From the NCBI GenBank assembly GCA_030748335.1, contig JASMMD010000006.1, positions 1-49,881 on the forward strand: a stretch of DNA of 49,881 nt. Direction: 5' to 3'. Below the pieces are notes generated by a model. The model was not told the origin of the DNA. It made no database searches and was given only the letters and a program-made list of their open reading frames with translations. This stretch comes from Candidatus Thalassarchaeum sp. GTDB lineage: Archaea; Thermoplasmatota; Poseidoniia; Poseidoniales; Thalassarchaeaceae. A program made the translations under genes and the position numbers. Positions 1-7,702 of the stretch are shown piece by piece. Numbering within the stretch: position 1 is the stretch's first letter; every line of letters begins with the position of its first letter.

Positions 1-573
1 GTGGACGCAGCAAGGTCGCGACTGGTGGAAGAGGTCCGCGACTTGGCCTACCTACACTCTCCCGACGAACTTTTCACCCTCGCCAGCGGCCGCCAGAGCG
101 CCCACTTCTTCGACATGAAGCCGGTGATGATGGATCCGGACTGTGCCCATCTGCTGGGAGTACTCATTCACTCCGAGATCGATGACATCGGCGGAGTTGA
201 CGCGGTCGGCGGACTCGAGTTAGGGGCGATACCCCTCACTGGAATCGCCATAGCCAAGGCCGGCAGGGGGTCCAGCCTGCGCGGCTTCCTCGTGCGCAAG
301 GAGCCGAAGGGCCGCGGCGGCCGCAAGACCGGCAATCCACCCGGAATAGAAGGATCGAGTCTGTTCAAGGGCGATAGGGTGGTACTGCTTGAGGATGTCA
401 CTACAACGGGGGGCTCTGCGCTGCAGGCCGCAGCACGTCTCAGCCAGATGGGCTGCGAGGTTGCCGCCTGCATTACCATCCTCGATAGAGAAGAGGGCGG
501 GGCCCAGGCCTTCGAGGAAGCCGGCATAGACCTCAGGCCCCTGATTCTGAAGTCGGATGTCGCAGGTGGGTGA
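1..573 (+). CDS. pyrE: Orotate phosphoribosyltransferase
   Basis: PyrE converts orotate plus PRPP into orotidine 5'-phosphate in de novo pyrimidine synthesis, in the cytoplasm. The 190-residue ORF has the usual N-terminal pattern (FTLASGRQSAHFFDMKP) and the PRPP-binding loop VVLLEDVTTTGGSA near residues 127-140, so the family call is firm. The first codon is a GTG at base 1; the length and N-terminal pattern fit a complete protein, but an upstream start outside the window cannot be excluded. The stop codon abuts the ATG of the next gene, suggesting co-transcription. Confidence 0.93.
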   Translation: MDAARSRLVEEVRDLAYLHSPDELFTLASGRQSAHFFDMKPVMMDPDCAHLLGVLIHSEIDDIGGVDAVGGLELGAIPLTGIAIAKAGRGSSLRGFLVRKEPKGRGGRKTGNPPGIEGSSLFKGDRVVLLEDVTTTGGSALQAAARLSQMGCEVAACITILDREEGGAQAFEEAGIDLRPLILKSDVAGG

Positions 574-969
574 ATGAGCGAGCACGTCATCGACTCGGGC
601 GAGCCGTACCATCCTGAGAAGCTCGACAAGAAGGAGTATGTCGGGGCTGCTGCGTACTTTGAGATGGACCTCAGGACCGGCGTGGTTCTAGAGGTCGAGG
701 ACTTCCCGGAGATGCGCAAGCCCTCATACAAGATCCACGTCGACTTCGGACCAGTCATTGGCAAGCTATGGAGCTCTGCCCAAATCACGAACTATTCGCG
801 GGCGCAACTAATCGGTCGCACCGTCGTAGGAGCAATCAATCTCGGGGACAAGACCCTGCCCACTGGCTTCGTCTCACAGTTTCTTGTCCTCGGGTCTCTG
901 GACCCGGACGGCACGGTGAGGCTACTGGAGCTCCCAGAGGGAGTACTTCCAGGCTCGATGGTAGCCTAA
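574..969 (+). CDS. CsaA-like tRNA-binding domain protein
   Basis: This 131-residue protein consists of one tRNA-binding OB-fold of the CsaA/EMAP-II type. Visible hallmarks are FEMDLRTGVVLEVEDFPEMRKPSYKIHVDFG in the first half (family pattern: RVG-like strand, then a P..RKPAYKL-like motif) and a following ITNYS segment typical of CsaA. The family forms homodimers that bind tRNA; a chaperone role was proposed for the Bacillus protein. The ATG follows directly after the pyrE stop, so translation may be coupled. The specific role here is unknown. Confidence 0.85.
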   Translation: MSEHVIDSGEPYHPEKLDKKEYVGAAAYFEMDLRTGVVLEVEDFPEMRKPSYKIHVDFGPVIGKLWSSAQITNYSRAQLIGRTVVGAINLGDKTLPTGFVSQFLVLGSLDPDGTVRLLELPEGVLPGSMVA

Positions 970-1012
970 CTCCATCGTTACACTATTGGACTGCTTGCCG
1001 TAGCGAACCCAT

Positions 1013-1498
1013 ATGCCAACTGTAGTTAGGATGACAACCAGCGCCGGCCCAATAGGAATTGCACTCTACACCGAGGATTGCCCTGAGACCACCGGGAACT
1101 TCCTCAGGTTGGTGGATGACGGATTCTATGACGGCCTGCACTTTCATCGGGTCATCAAGGATTTCATGATCCAAGGTGGATGCCCACACTCGAGGGACCC
1201 CAACAACGGCAGAGCTGGAACTGGAGGCCCGGGTTGGAAGATTCCTTGTGAGCGCTCAGCACTAGCCAAGAGGCACGACCGCCCCGGCCTTTTCTCGATG
1301 GCCAACGCAGGCCCAAACACCGGTGGCTCGCAGTTCTTCCTAACTACGATTCCAACCCCTTGGCTCGATGGCAACCACGCGGTTTTCGGGGAGGTCGTCG
1401 AAGGAATGGAGAACGTCTACAAGATCGAGAACTGCGATACCCAACCAGGCGACAGGCCGTACGACCCCCAGAAGATAATCAAGGTTGAGAGAATTTAA
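1013..1498 (+). CDS. Cyclophilin-type peptidyl-prolyl cis-trans isomerase
   Basis: A single-domain cytoplasmic cyclophilin of 161 residues that catalyses proline cis-trans isomerisation during folding. The catalytic FHRVIKDFMIQGG motif sits near residues 44-56, and the FSMANAGPNTGGSQFF block follows at about 97-112. There is no signal peptide or membrane segment. It begins 43 bases after the tRNA-binding gene, so it may be in the same transcript. The 60 bases downstream are AT-rich and carry the promoter of the fumarase gene. Confidence 0.93.
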   Translation: MPTVVRMTTSAGPIGIALYTEDCPETTGNFLRLVDDGFYDGLHFHRVIKDFMIQGGCPHSRDPNNGRAGTGGPGWKIPCERSALAKRHDRPGLFSMANAGPNTGGSQFFLTTIPTPWLDGNHAVFGEVVEGMENVYKIENCDTQPGDRPYDPQKIIKVERI

Positions 1499-1529
1499 TA
1501 AAATGACTTACTGACCGGCTATGATATAC

Positions 1530-1538
1530 TTTATTAAT
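1530..1538 (+). promoter_or_regulatory. Candidate TATA box of the fumarase gene
   Basis: The sequence tttattaat lies in a short AT-rich island and is centred about 25 bases before the ATG at 1559. That is where an archaeal TATA box falls when transcription starts at or next to the start codon (leaderless mRNA). The position independently supports ATG 1559, and so the N-terminal extension, as the true start. No BRE was assigned. Confidence 0.55.
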
Positions 1539-1558
1539 AACTAAGTAATGCCGAGTGC

Positions 1559-3160
1559 ATGGCCAAGCATCGTGCGGGTGATCGCCGGATAATCAGCATC
1601 AGCATACCGGAGGAGACAGCGCGCAAGCTAGACCGGAGGGTTGGCAAGGGCAGGGAGGACGGAAGATCCGCCACCATCGCGAGGATGATTCGCGAATCGC
1701 TTGAAGCGGAGTCCGAGGAACGACCGTCAGATCCACCTGTCCCGTCCCGCAGTGCCAAGGCTAGACCCGATGCAATCAGAATTGAGAAGGACACGATGGG
1801 AGAAGTCGAAGTCCCGGCAGACAGGTACTACGGGGCTCAAACAGCCCGATCTCTAGTCAACTTCGACATCGGGGATGACACCATGCCCCGCTCTGTGGTC
1901 CGTGCTTTCGGGGTCCTCAAGCAGGCGGCGGCCCAGACAAACGTCGAACTGGGTCAGATGGATTCCAACATAGGCTCACTCATCTCGGCCGCCTGCGACG
2001 AGGTAATCTCAGGCTCTCTAGACGGACACTTCCCTCTGAGAATATGGCAGACCGGATCTGGTACCCAGACCAACATGAACGCGAATGAGGTGATAGCCAA
2101 CCGAGCAATCGAGATATCCGGCGGCACGGTTGGAAGCAAGACGCCTGTACACCCCAACGACCACGTCAACCGTGCTCAATCGAGCAATGACACCTTCCCC
2201 ACGGCGATGCACATCGCTGCAGCCGAGGAGGTCAACCACCGACTGCTGCCCCCGGTCAGGCGCCTGCGAGACGAGTTGGAGTCCAAGTCAAAGGAGTTCT
2301 CAGGCATAGTTAAGATTGGCAGGACCCATCTGATGGATGCCGTGCCACTGACTCTTGAACAGGAGTTCGGCGGCTACGTCTCGATGCTCGACTCCGACGT
2401 AATCCGGGTCGAGGCTGCCATGACCGACTTGTTGGAACTGGCTCTGGGCGGAACTGCGGTAGGGACGGGTCTGAACACGCACCCGGAGTTTGCCGATGCG
2501 GTCGCTGGGCATATCGCCGAGAAGACCGGTATGCCCTTCGTAAGTGCTGAGAACAAGTTTGCGCAACTGGCGGCACACGATGCATTGGTCGCAGCATCGG
2601 GAGCACTGAACACACTAGCGACTTCACTGATGAAGATAGCCAATGATATCAGGTGGTTGGGTTCGGGCCCGAGATGCGGCTTCGGCGAACTCTCGCTTCC
2701 CGCCAATGAGCCCGGGTCGAGCATCATGCCAGGCAAGGTCAACCCCACTCAGGCAGAGGCGATGACGATGGTGTGCTGTCAGGTGATGGGCAACCACACT
2801 GCCATCTCGGTCGGAGGCAGTCAGGGCAATTTCGAGCTCAATGTGTACAAGCCAATGATGATCCACAACTTCCTGCACAGCGTGCGCCTGCTCTCTGACA
2901 CCTGCCGCTCGTTCACCGACAAGTGCGTGATGGGTCTAGAGGCCAATGAGGATAGGATAGCCACACACCTCGAGAACTCACTCATGCTGGTTACGGCCCT
3001 CAACCCCCATATCGGCTACGACAACGCTGCCAAGATAGCCAAGGACGCGCACACTAGGGGAATCACACTGAGGGAGAGTGCCCTTGAGCTCGGCCTTCTC
3101 ACCGACGAGGAGTTCAGCCTATGGGTCAGGGCCGAAGACATGATTGGGCCACGTGAATAA
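1559..3160 (+). CDS. fumC: Class II fumarate hydratase with N-terminal ribbon-helix-helix-like extension
   Basis: Residues from about 71 to 533 form a full class II fumarase, which interconverts fumarate and malate in the TCA cycle. The block begins with [22 protein letters not shown], has [11 protein letters not shown], and carries the superfamily signature [11 protein letters not shown] at about 386-396. Residues 1-52 are extra: [20 protein letters not shown] followed by a basic/acidic helix ([14 protein letters not shown]), the pattern of a CopG/Arc-type RHH DNA-binding domain. A Pro/Ser linker (about 53-70) joins them. The frame is open throughout. An internal ATG at 1796 would remove part of the conserved fumarase N-terminus, and the TATA-like box fits ATG 1559, so I read this as a real fusion. 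A DNA-binding function is inference only. Confidence 0.92.
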   Translation: MAKHRAGDRRIISISIPEETARKLDRRVGKGREDGRSATIARMIRESLEAESEERPSDPPVPSRSAKARPDAIRIEKDTMGEVEVPADRYYGAQTARSLVNFDIGDDTMPRSVVRAFGVLKQAAAQTNVELGQMDSNIGSLISAACDEVISGSLDGHFPLRIWQTGSGTQTNMNANEVIANRAIEISGGTVGSKTPVHPNDHVNRAQSSNDTFPTAMHIAAAEEVNHRLLPPVRRLRDELESKSKEFSGIVKIGRTHLMDAVPLTLEQEFGGYVSMLDSDVIRVEAAMTDLLELALGGTAVGTGLNTHPEFADAVAGHIAEKTGMPFVSAENKFAQLAAHDALVAASGALNTLATSLMKIANDIRWLGSGPRCGFGELSLPANEPGSSIMPGKVNPTQAEAMTMVCCQVMGNHTAISVGGSQGNFELNVYKPMMIHNFLHSVRLLSDTCRSFTDKCVMGLEANEDRIATHLENSLMLVTALNPHIGYDNAAKIAKDAHTRGITLRESALELGLLTDEEFSLWVRAEDMIGPRE

Positions 3161-3221
3161 GGAACCAAGACTCTTCGAAACGCTACGCAACCATCGCGAC
3201 AAAATATCAGGGCCGATTACA

Positions 3222-3322
3222 GGTGGGAGCAGCAGGGGTTTCCGCACATGGGGGAGCTTCCACCCCTGCATACTCCGCAGGGTCCGGGTGTCCCCCGGGC
3301 CTTTCGGCCCGGGTTTCCCCGG
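3222..3322. ncRNA. Candidate structured RNA element (cluster of strong helices)
   Basis: Helices found by hand: ggtgggagc 3222-3230 with gcttccacc 3256-3264 (9 pairs, one G-U if read on +); ccctgc 3264-3269 with gcaggg 3277-3282; ccggg 3284-3288 with cccgg 3318-3322 enclosing the perfect cccgggcc-tttc-ggcccggg hairpin at 3294-3313. An alternative stem gcaggggt 3232-3239 with acccctgc 3262-3269 excludes the first two. This much pairing in 100 bases suggests an RNA with a fold, or a compound terminator downstream of fumC. I found no RNase P or SRP RNA signature. Strand is uncertain; the G-U pair slightly favours +. Confidence 0.4.
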
Positions 3323-3424
3323 GTAGACTCCTCCGGGACCTCTAGTGCCCCTTCGTCGCGCTCCACGATTGCTCGCTTCACTCATCTTCTCTCTCCAGGG
3401 GCGTTTCCCCCCCCTTCGCGTTCT

Positions 3425-3790
3425 CCGCTTCCTCCCCCTTCCTTTCGTCCAGTTCTCTCCACGGTCCGATACAGTTTCCTCCACGGATCTCTCCGCCCTT
3501 GTCCACTCGCGTTTCCCTCCGCTTCCTTCCCGTTCCTTCCCCTTCCTTGCGTCCGGTTCCCGTCGGTCTCTCCACTTCGTTCCTCACACCGCTTCCAGGT
3601 TCGTTCTCCTCCCCCTTCCACGCGTATCTCCTCGGGATAGTACTCTGCCTCGGTTGTGTTTTCCCCGTTGCCGGTTCGGTTACGTTTTCCTCAGCTTCCT
3701 CCTCCGTTTCCTCCAGCTTCCTTCCCCTTCCTTCCCCTTCCTTTCGTCCAGTTCTCCCCAGTTCTCTCCACTCTCGTCCTCTTCGGTTCT
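3425..3790. repeat. Imperfect pyrimidine-rich direct repeats
   Basis: Three diverged copies of one unit start near 3425, 3519 and 3713. Each has a ccgcttcct/ccagcttcct-like lead, a run of ccttcc units, then tcgtccagttctctccac or a variant (gcgtccggttcccgtcggtctctccac in the middle copy). Hand counts give 12 purines in 60 bases (3421-3480) and 7 in 60 (3721-3780) on the + strand. The flanking genes have no such bias. Function is unknown. Confidence 0.7.
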
Positions 3791-3957
3791 CCCGTCGTCT
3801 TCCCGCCCACATGGCGTTCCGACTCTTCCCCTTCCTCCTTCCGGATTCCGGGTTCCGCCGCCGCTCTCTCGCGGCTCGGTTTCTGTGGCCCGCAGGTCGC
3901 GCCGAAGCGCCCCCACACCACTCCAGAGAAGCGGCAAGGTCAACAGGGACGGGGGGG

Positions 3958-3966
3958 ATACATAAA
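3958..3966 (-). promoter_or_regulatory. Possible TATA box reading into the polypurine strand
   Basis: On the minus strand this reads TTTATGTAT, close to archaeal TATA boxes, in an otherwise GC-rich surrounding. It would start a transcript near 3940 running through the purine-rich strand towards the helix cluster. No good ORF starts there. This is one weak motif match. Confidence 0.25.
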
Positions 3967-4032
3967 CCTATCTCAAATAACCCCGCAGTCTACTGGAAGC
4001 AGGGGTCTCAAACAGTAAATTTCCACTGCATT

Positions 4033-5118
4033 TCAACCCTCTCGGAGTTGCCTGAGACGGGCCATCAGCCGATCTCTGCGCTCATCATCGTCGGAACCCC
4101 TCTCCGCCCCCATGCGTCTGGATAGAACCCCCTTCTCAATCAGGTAAATTCGTCCCTCGGAATCGCCTAGGGCGACGATATCCCCCGTCGATCGGATGTG
4201 CCTGATCCGGCGAGAGTGCTCAAGCTCCATGGCTGTGCTTCCATCTGCGACGTCTAGAACGACTACACCTGAGCCGACGCCATCCCATCTGGAGGACCAG
4301 ATGCCGATGCCATCGGAGGTCCCGGGTCCAGGTGCTAGGGACTGCACAGCACCCCGGGCAGAGGACACCCAACCACGACTCGATACGACCTCGCCGGAGT
4401 GGTGTCCTGAGAACCAGTCCTGTTCCGAGCTGCAGATGGCTCGGATTTGTGTCGACCTCGCCTCGCCTGGCTCTTCCCCAGATTCCGAGAGCACGCTGAC
4501 GCTACCATCAGAGTGACCGATAAGGAAGCGCCCATCCGAGCCGCATACCCCGACGGTCACGGGACTACCGCTCTTCAGGCCGTGATGCTCCGCCTCCTCT
4601 CCACCGCGAATTCGGAGATACCCGCATCGCGGCCTACCTAATCCGAGCAGCACCCCTCCATCATCGTGCAGGCTGAGATGCCACGTGCGCTCGGGAAAGG
4701 TCCATCGCTGCTGAAGCGAGCCGCTGGAGTCGAACATCCAGACGGTAGACTCGGTATAGTCTGATATTTCGATCTCGTACACCGAGGAGGAGGCCCAGAC
4801 GACCCCCTGGTGGACTCGCACGTAATCACTCGCACCCTCTAGAGCACGACTCCACAAGATCTTCCCGCTGCCAGTATCGAACACATACAGGTCGGATGAC
4901 GCTGTAACGTATACGCGATTGTCCCCCAGCGCTAAGTCGCTGATTGGCCCGTCAACCTCGACCCTCCAGAGCTCGTCCCCGGAATCCACCGACCAGCAGG
5001 CTAGAGCGCCCTCCTGCGAGCCCGCCAGCAAGTTACCGTTACCAAATCTCAGAGCAGTGCAGGCGCTACCGAGCCCCCTCTCGAACGAAGACACCGACTC
5101 AAGCGAGCGTACGGTCAT
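4033..5118 (-). CDS. Beta-propeller (PQQ/WD40-like repeat) protein
   Basis: The 361-residue protein is made of repeated four-strand units of the PQQ/WD40-like type: LLAGSQEGALACWSVDSGDELWR, VYVTASSDLYVFDTGSGKILWS, FLIGHSDGSVSVLSESGEE and IVALGDSEGRIYLIEKG are successive blades. No signal peptide or membrane segment is visible, so it is probably a cytoplasmic scaffold. The C-terminal 30 residues are charged and helical (DDDERRDRLMARLRQLREG). It lies 46 bases downstream of the M32 peptidase on the same strand. Partner and function are unknown; it is not obviously a PQQ enzyme, as catalytic features are missing. Confidence 0.8.
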   Translation of the reverse strand: MTVRSLESVSSFERGLGSACTALRFGNGNLLAGSQEGALACWSVDSGDELWRVEVDGPISDLALGDNRVYVTASSDLYVFDTGSGKILWSRALEGASDYVRVHQGVVWASSSVYEIEISDYTESTVWMFDSSGSLQQRWTFPERTWHLSLHDDGGVLLGLGRPRCGYLRIRGGEEAEHHGLKSGSPVTVGVCGSDGRFLIGHSDGSVSVLSESGEEPGEARSTQIRAICSSEQDWFSGHHSGEVVSSRGWVSSARGAVQSLAPGPGTSDGIGIWSSRWDGVGSGVVVLDVADGSTAMELEHSRRIRHIRSTGDIVALGDSEGRIYLIEKGVLSRRMGAERGSDDDERRDRLMARLRQLREG

Positions 5119-5164
5119 GCCACCAGACCACCGCGTCCCGCTATCGGGCTTTCGCGTGAACGAG

Positions 5165-6667
5165 TCAGGTAGAGACTCCGTAAAGTCGCCCCACCTTGTC
5201 CCTCAGGTACTCCACGAAGGCGTCGGGTGTCGGAGGCGACCCGGTAGCCTCCTCGATTAGGTCCGCAGGCTCTAGGATGCTGCCTCGCTGGTGGACGTGC
5301 TCGCGCATCCAGGCCAATAGAGGCCCGAATTCCCCTCGCCGAATCTGCTCGTCGTGGTCGGGCAGATCCTCGCGCGCGGCCTCGAGCAGTTGGGCTGCGT
5401 ACAGATTGCCCAGAGTATAGGTCGGGAAATAGCCGAACGCGCCCATCGACCAATGGATGTCCTGCAAAACGCCGAGGGAACGGTTCGGGGCCCGGATTCC
5501 GAGGAACTCCTCGTACATGTCGTCCCAAGCTTCAGGAAGGTCGTCGACCTCGATATCGCCGGCGATTAGCCGCTTCTCAAGCTCGTAACGGATCATGATG
5601 TGCACGTTGTAGGTCGCCTCGTCTGCCTCGACACGGATTAGGCTAGGCTCGACGAGGTTGACAGCCTGCCAGAGCTGCTCGGCGCTGATGCCCGCCATGT
5701 TCTCAGGAAAACACTCCTGCCAGAGTGGCAGCGCCCATTCGCAGAACTCGCGCGAGCGCCCCACCTGGTTCTCCCACAATCTGCTCTGGCTCTCGTGGAC
5801 CCCGAGGCCGTTGGCTTCGCCCGCCGGCTGGAAGTCCAAATCGCGCCTCCTGCCCTGCTCGTAGGTGCCATGCCCCGTCTCGTGCATGGAGCCGTATAAC
5901 GAGCCGAACGGATCGGATTCGTTGTATCTGGTGGTCCAGCGAACGTCATCGGGATTGGCCCCACCGCAGAACGGGTGGGTCGAGGCATCCCTCCTGCCGG
6001 CAGAGAAGTCGAAGCCTATGGCCTCCGACACTGCCTGGCTGAGTGATTCCTGCCCGGATTGATCCCATGTGCTGCCCTCGACCCAAGTCATGTCGGGACG
6101 CACTCCGCTCTCATTCACCCGCTTAATCAGCGGGGCCACGTTCTCGCGTAAGCCTGTGAACAGAGGGTCCACCCTAGCTACGCTCAGACCAGTCTCGTAG
6201 AGATCTAGCAGAGCGTCGTAGCGCAACTCGTCGTAGCCTAGGTAGTCGGCCTTTCTCCTCGCTATGTCGATGGCCTTCTCGAGATCGTCCCTGAAGATTG
6301 AGAAATCGTCCTTGGCGCGAGCCTCGGTCCAGGATATCTGCGCTCTAGAGCGGTGCTTGGCCATCTCCTCCACGAATTCGGTGGGAAGTTTCGTTGCCTT
6401 GTCGTACGACTCCCTCGCCAGCCTCACATTGGCTGATTGAACGTCATCGAGACCGCCCCCCGATTCAAGCTCCGATAGCAACTCACCTATCCTCGGGTCA
6501 GTCAGCCTCTGGTGGCCGGTCTTGGATATCCAGGCCAACTGCTCGGCCCTCAATACGGCGGCCTTCGGAGGCATCAAGACCTCCTGGTCCCAGCCCATCA
6601 GGCCGCCTATCTGACCGATTAGGTCGATGTCCTTCAGTCTCTCAAGCAATTCGTCGTAGGCATCCAT
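5165..6667 (-). CDS. M32 family metallocarboxypeptidase (carboxypeptidase Taq type)
   Basis: This 500-residue cytoplasmic zinc peptidase removes C-terminal residues from peptides. The zinc motif HETGH, in the family form MHETGHGTYEQG, is near residue 262. Other M32 signatures are visible: HPFCGG, DDVRWTTRY, ESQSRLWENQVGRS and the C-terminal IHWSMGAFGYFPTYTLGN. The length equals the family norm. The ATG opens the typical helical N-terminus (YDELLERLKDIDLIGQIGGLMGWDQEVLMPP). It probably takes part in peptide recycling in a protein-degrading heterotroph (inference). Confidence 0.95.
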   Translation of the reverse strand: MDAYDELLERLKDIDLIGQIGGLMGWDQEVLMPPKAAVLRAEQLAWISKTGHQRLTDPRIGELLSELESGGGLDDVQSANVRLARESYDKATKLPTEFVEEMAKHRSRAQISWTEARAKDDFSIFRDDLEKAIDIARRKADYLGYDELRYDALLDLYETGLSVARVDPLFTGLRENVAPLIKRVNESGVRPDMTWVEGSTWDQSGQESLSQAVSEAIGFDFSAGRRDASTHPFCGGANPDDVRWTTRYNESDPFGSLYGSMHETGHGTYEQGRRRDLDFQPAGEANGLGVHESQSRLWENQVGRSREFCEWALPLWQECFPENMAGISAEQLWQAVNLVEPSLIRVEADEATYNVHIMIRYELEKRLIAGDIEVDDLPEAWDDMYEEFLGIRAPNRSLGVLQDIHWSMGAFGYFPTYTLGNLYAAQLLEAAREDLPDHDEQIRRGEFGPLLAWMREHVHQRGSILEPADLIEEATGSPPTPDAFVEYLRDKVGRLYGVST

Positions 6668-6718
6668 GACTTCGCGAGAGAGGTCCCAGACACATAGGTT
6701 ACGGATGCCGGCCCGGCC

Positions 6719-7687
6719 TCAGACCTCGATCCCCAATGCTCCTCTGAGCAGTATGCCGATGGCGTAGGAGATTAGGCTGACCACGCCGAGGATGCCCGCC
6801 ATCTCAAGGAATCTGCTGCTGAACGAGACCTCCTCGACCACGGAGACGTAGAAGTTGAACACCGCGACTATTAGCAGCCCTATCAAGAAGGTGCCGAGCA
6901 GCGCTTGGACATGCGGCTCCAAGCCCTGATAGTCGGGGCTGTCCGCACTGAGAAGCAGATACGGCGAGACCAGCAGGAACACTGTGATGAGATACGAAAT
7001 CCAAGTGAAGAACGCCGCCTTCACTGCCGATTCACTCTTCTTCTCGGCCCTCGAGGACAGGTATTCCGATGCCCCCATGCTGAAAGCGGCGGCTATCCCA
7101 GTGATCAGACCTGCCAGAGCGACCAGCCGAAGATCCTGCAGAGCGAAGGTCAGGCCTGCCAGCGCACCGGTTAGTTCGACGAGGGCGTCGGACATCCCTA
7201 GAACCACGCTGCCCGAGTAGCGCAGACGCTCCTCGTCAAGCATCCCAATCATATTCTCCTCGTGCGCCTCCTCCTCGTCAGCAATCTCGTGCAGACCGAG
7301 TTCGCGATACTCCGCAGCAGCATCCTGCTCGGTCGCCTCCATCATCTTGACAGAGAACGTGAAGCCGAACAACCTAGCCAGCATGACCTGCCTCCTAACC
7401 TTGCCCATGTCTGCCTTGACCTTCTCCCCGGTCATCCTCTCGATTACGGCCTCGTGCCGCTCCTCCTCTAGGGCAATGCCCTCGAGTATGGATCGATTCA
7501 CCGGATTGGACTGCATCCTAGCGAGGCGGCGGTATACCTCCGCCTCGGTCGCCTCCATGCGTTGCAGGCTGAGGAGCTTGACCCGAGAGGATTCGTCCAC
7601 GGGACTCGCTGAGAATCCCTTCTCTTGAAGATGACCAATCGCAGCAGCATGCAGCGCAGCCTTACGAACGCTTGATGCGCACTGCAT
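6719..7687 (-). CDS. Ferritin-like / VIT1 fusion membrane protein (MbfA-type)
   Basis: A rubrerythrin-like diiron domain (about residues 38-150) precedes a VIT1/CCC1 transporter domain (about 155-322). Two ExxH iron-ligand motifs are visible (EEERHEAVIERM and EEEAHEENMIGML), each paired with an upstream MEATE helix. The membrane part begins RYSGSVVLGMSDALVELTGALAGL, the VIT1 signature, and has about five hydrophobic segments. MbfA-type proteins export iron or store it across the membrane; metal specificity here is inferred. The start is uncertain: ATG 7687 gives a short Ala-rich leader, while a GTG at 7600 starts just before the domain. It diverges from a winged-helix ATPase. Confidence 0.88.
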   Translation of the reverse strand: MQCASSVRKAALHAAAIGHLQEKGFSASPVDESSRVKLLSLQRMEATEAEVYRRLARMQSNPVNRSILEGIALEEERHEAVIERMTGEKVKADMGKVRRQVMLARLFGFTFSVKMMEATEQDAAAEYRELGLHEIADEEEAHEENMIGMLDEERLRYSGSVVLGMSDALVELTGALAGLTFALQDLRLVALAGLITGIAAAFSMGASEYLSSRAEKKSESAVKAAFFTWISYLITVFLLVSPYLLLSADSPDYQGLEPHVQALLGTFLIGLLIVAVFNFYVSVVEEVSFSSRFLEMAGILGVVSLISYAIGILLRGALGIEV

Positions 7688-7702
7688 CTCTCGCCAAGAC
7701 CC

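Larger units (their letters stand above)
3161..4032. other. Gene-free region of 870 bp: RNA-like helices then polypyrimidine tract
   Basis: No credible protein gene lies between the fumarase stop and the end of the beta-propeller gene. ORF-track entries here encode only Ser/Pro/Phe/Arg-rich (+) or Gly/Glu/Arg-rich (-) low-complexity peptides that follow base composition. Bases 3222-3322 hold several strong helices, 3340-3950 are strongly pyrimidine-biased on the + strand, and 3958-4032 are AT-richer. The subregions are listed separately. Confidence 0.8.

Noticed and set aside
3161-3340. RNase P RNA or SRP RNA
   Set aside because: I looked for the conserved RNase P (GAGGAAAGTCC, ACAGAA) and SRP helix-8 signatures on both strands and did not find a convincing match.
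3248-4125. Long plus-strand ORFs (130, 206, 208 and 120 aa) and minus-strand ORFs (144, 79, 87, 76 aa) in the pyrimidine-rich tract
   Set aside because: All are low-complexity peptides (Ser/Pro/Phe/Arg or Gly/Glu/Arg) that follow base composition; several frames are open at once, which is what strand bias alone produces.
7598-7687. Ala-rich N-terminus of the ferritin-VIT1 protein as a signal peptide
   Set aside because: It lacks a hydrophobic core and may not be translated at all if GTG 7600 is the start.
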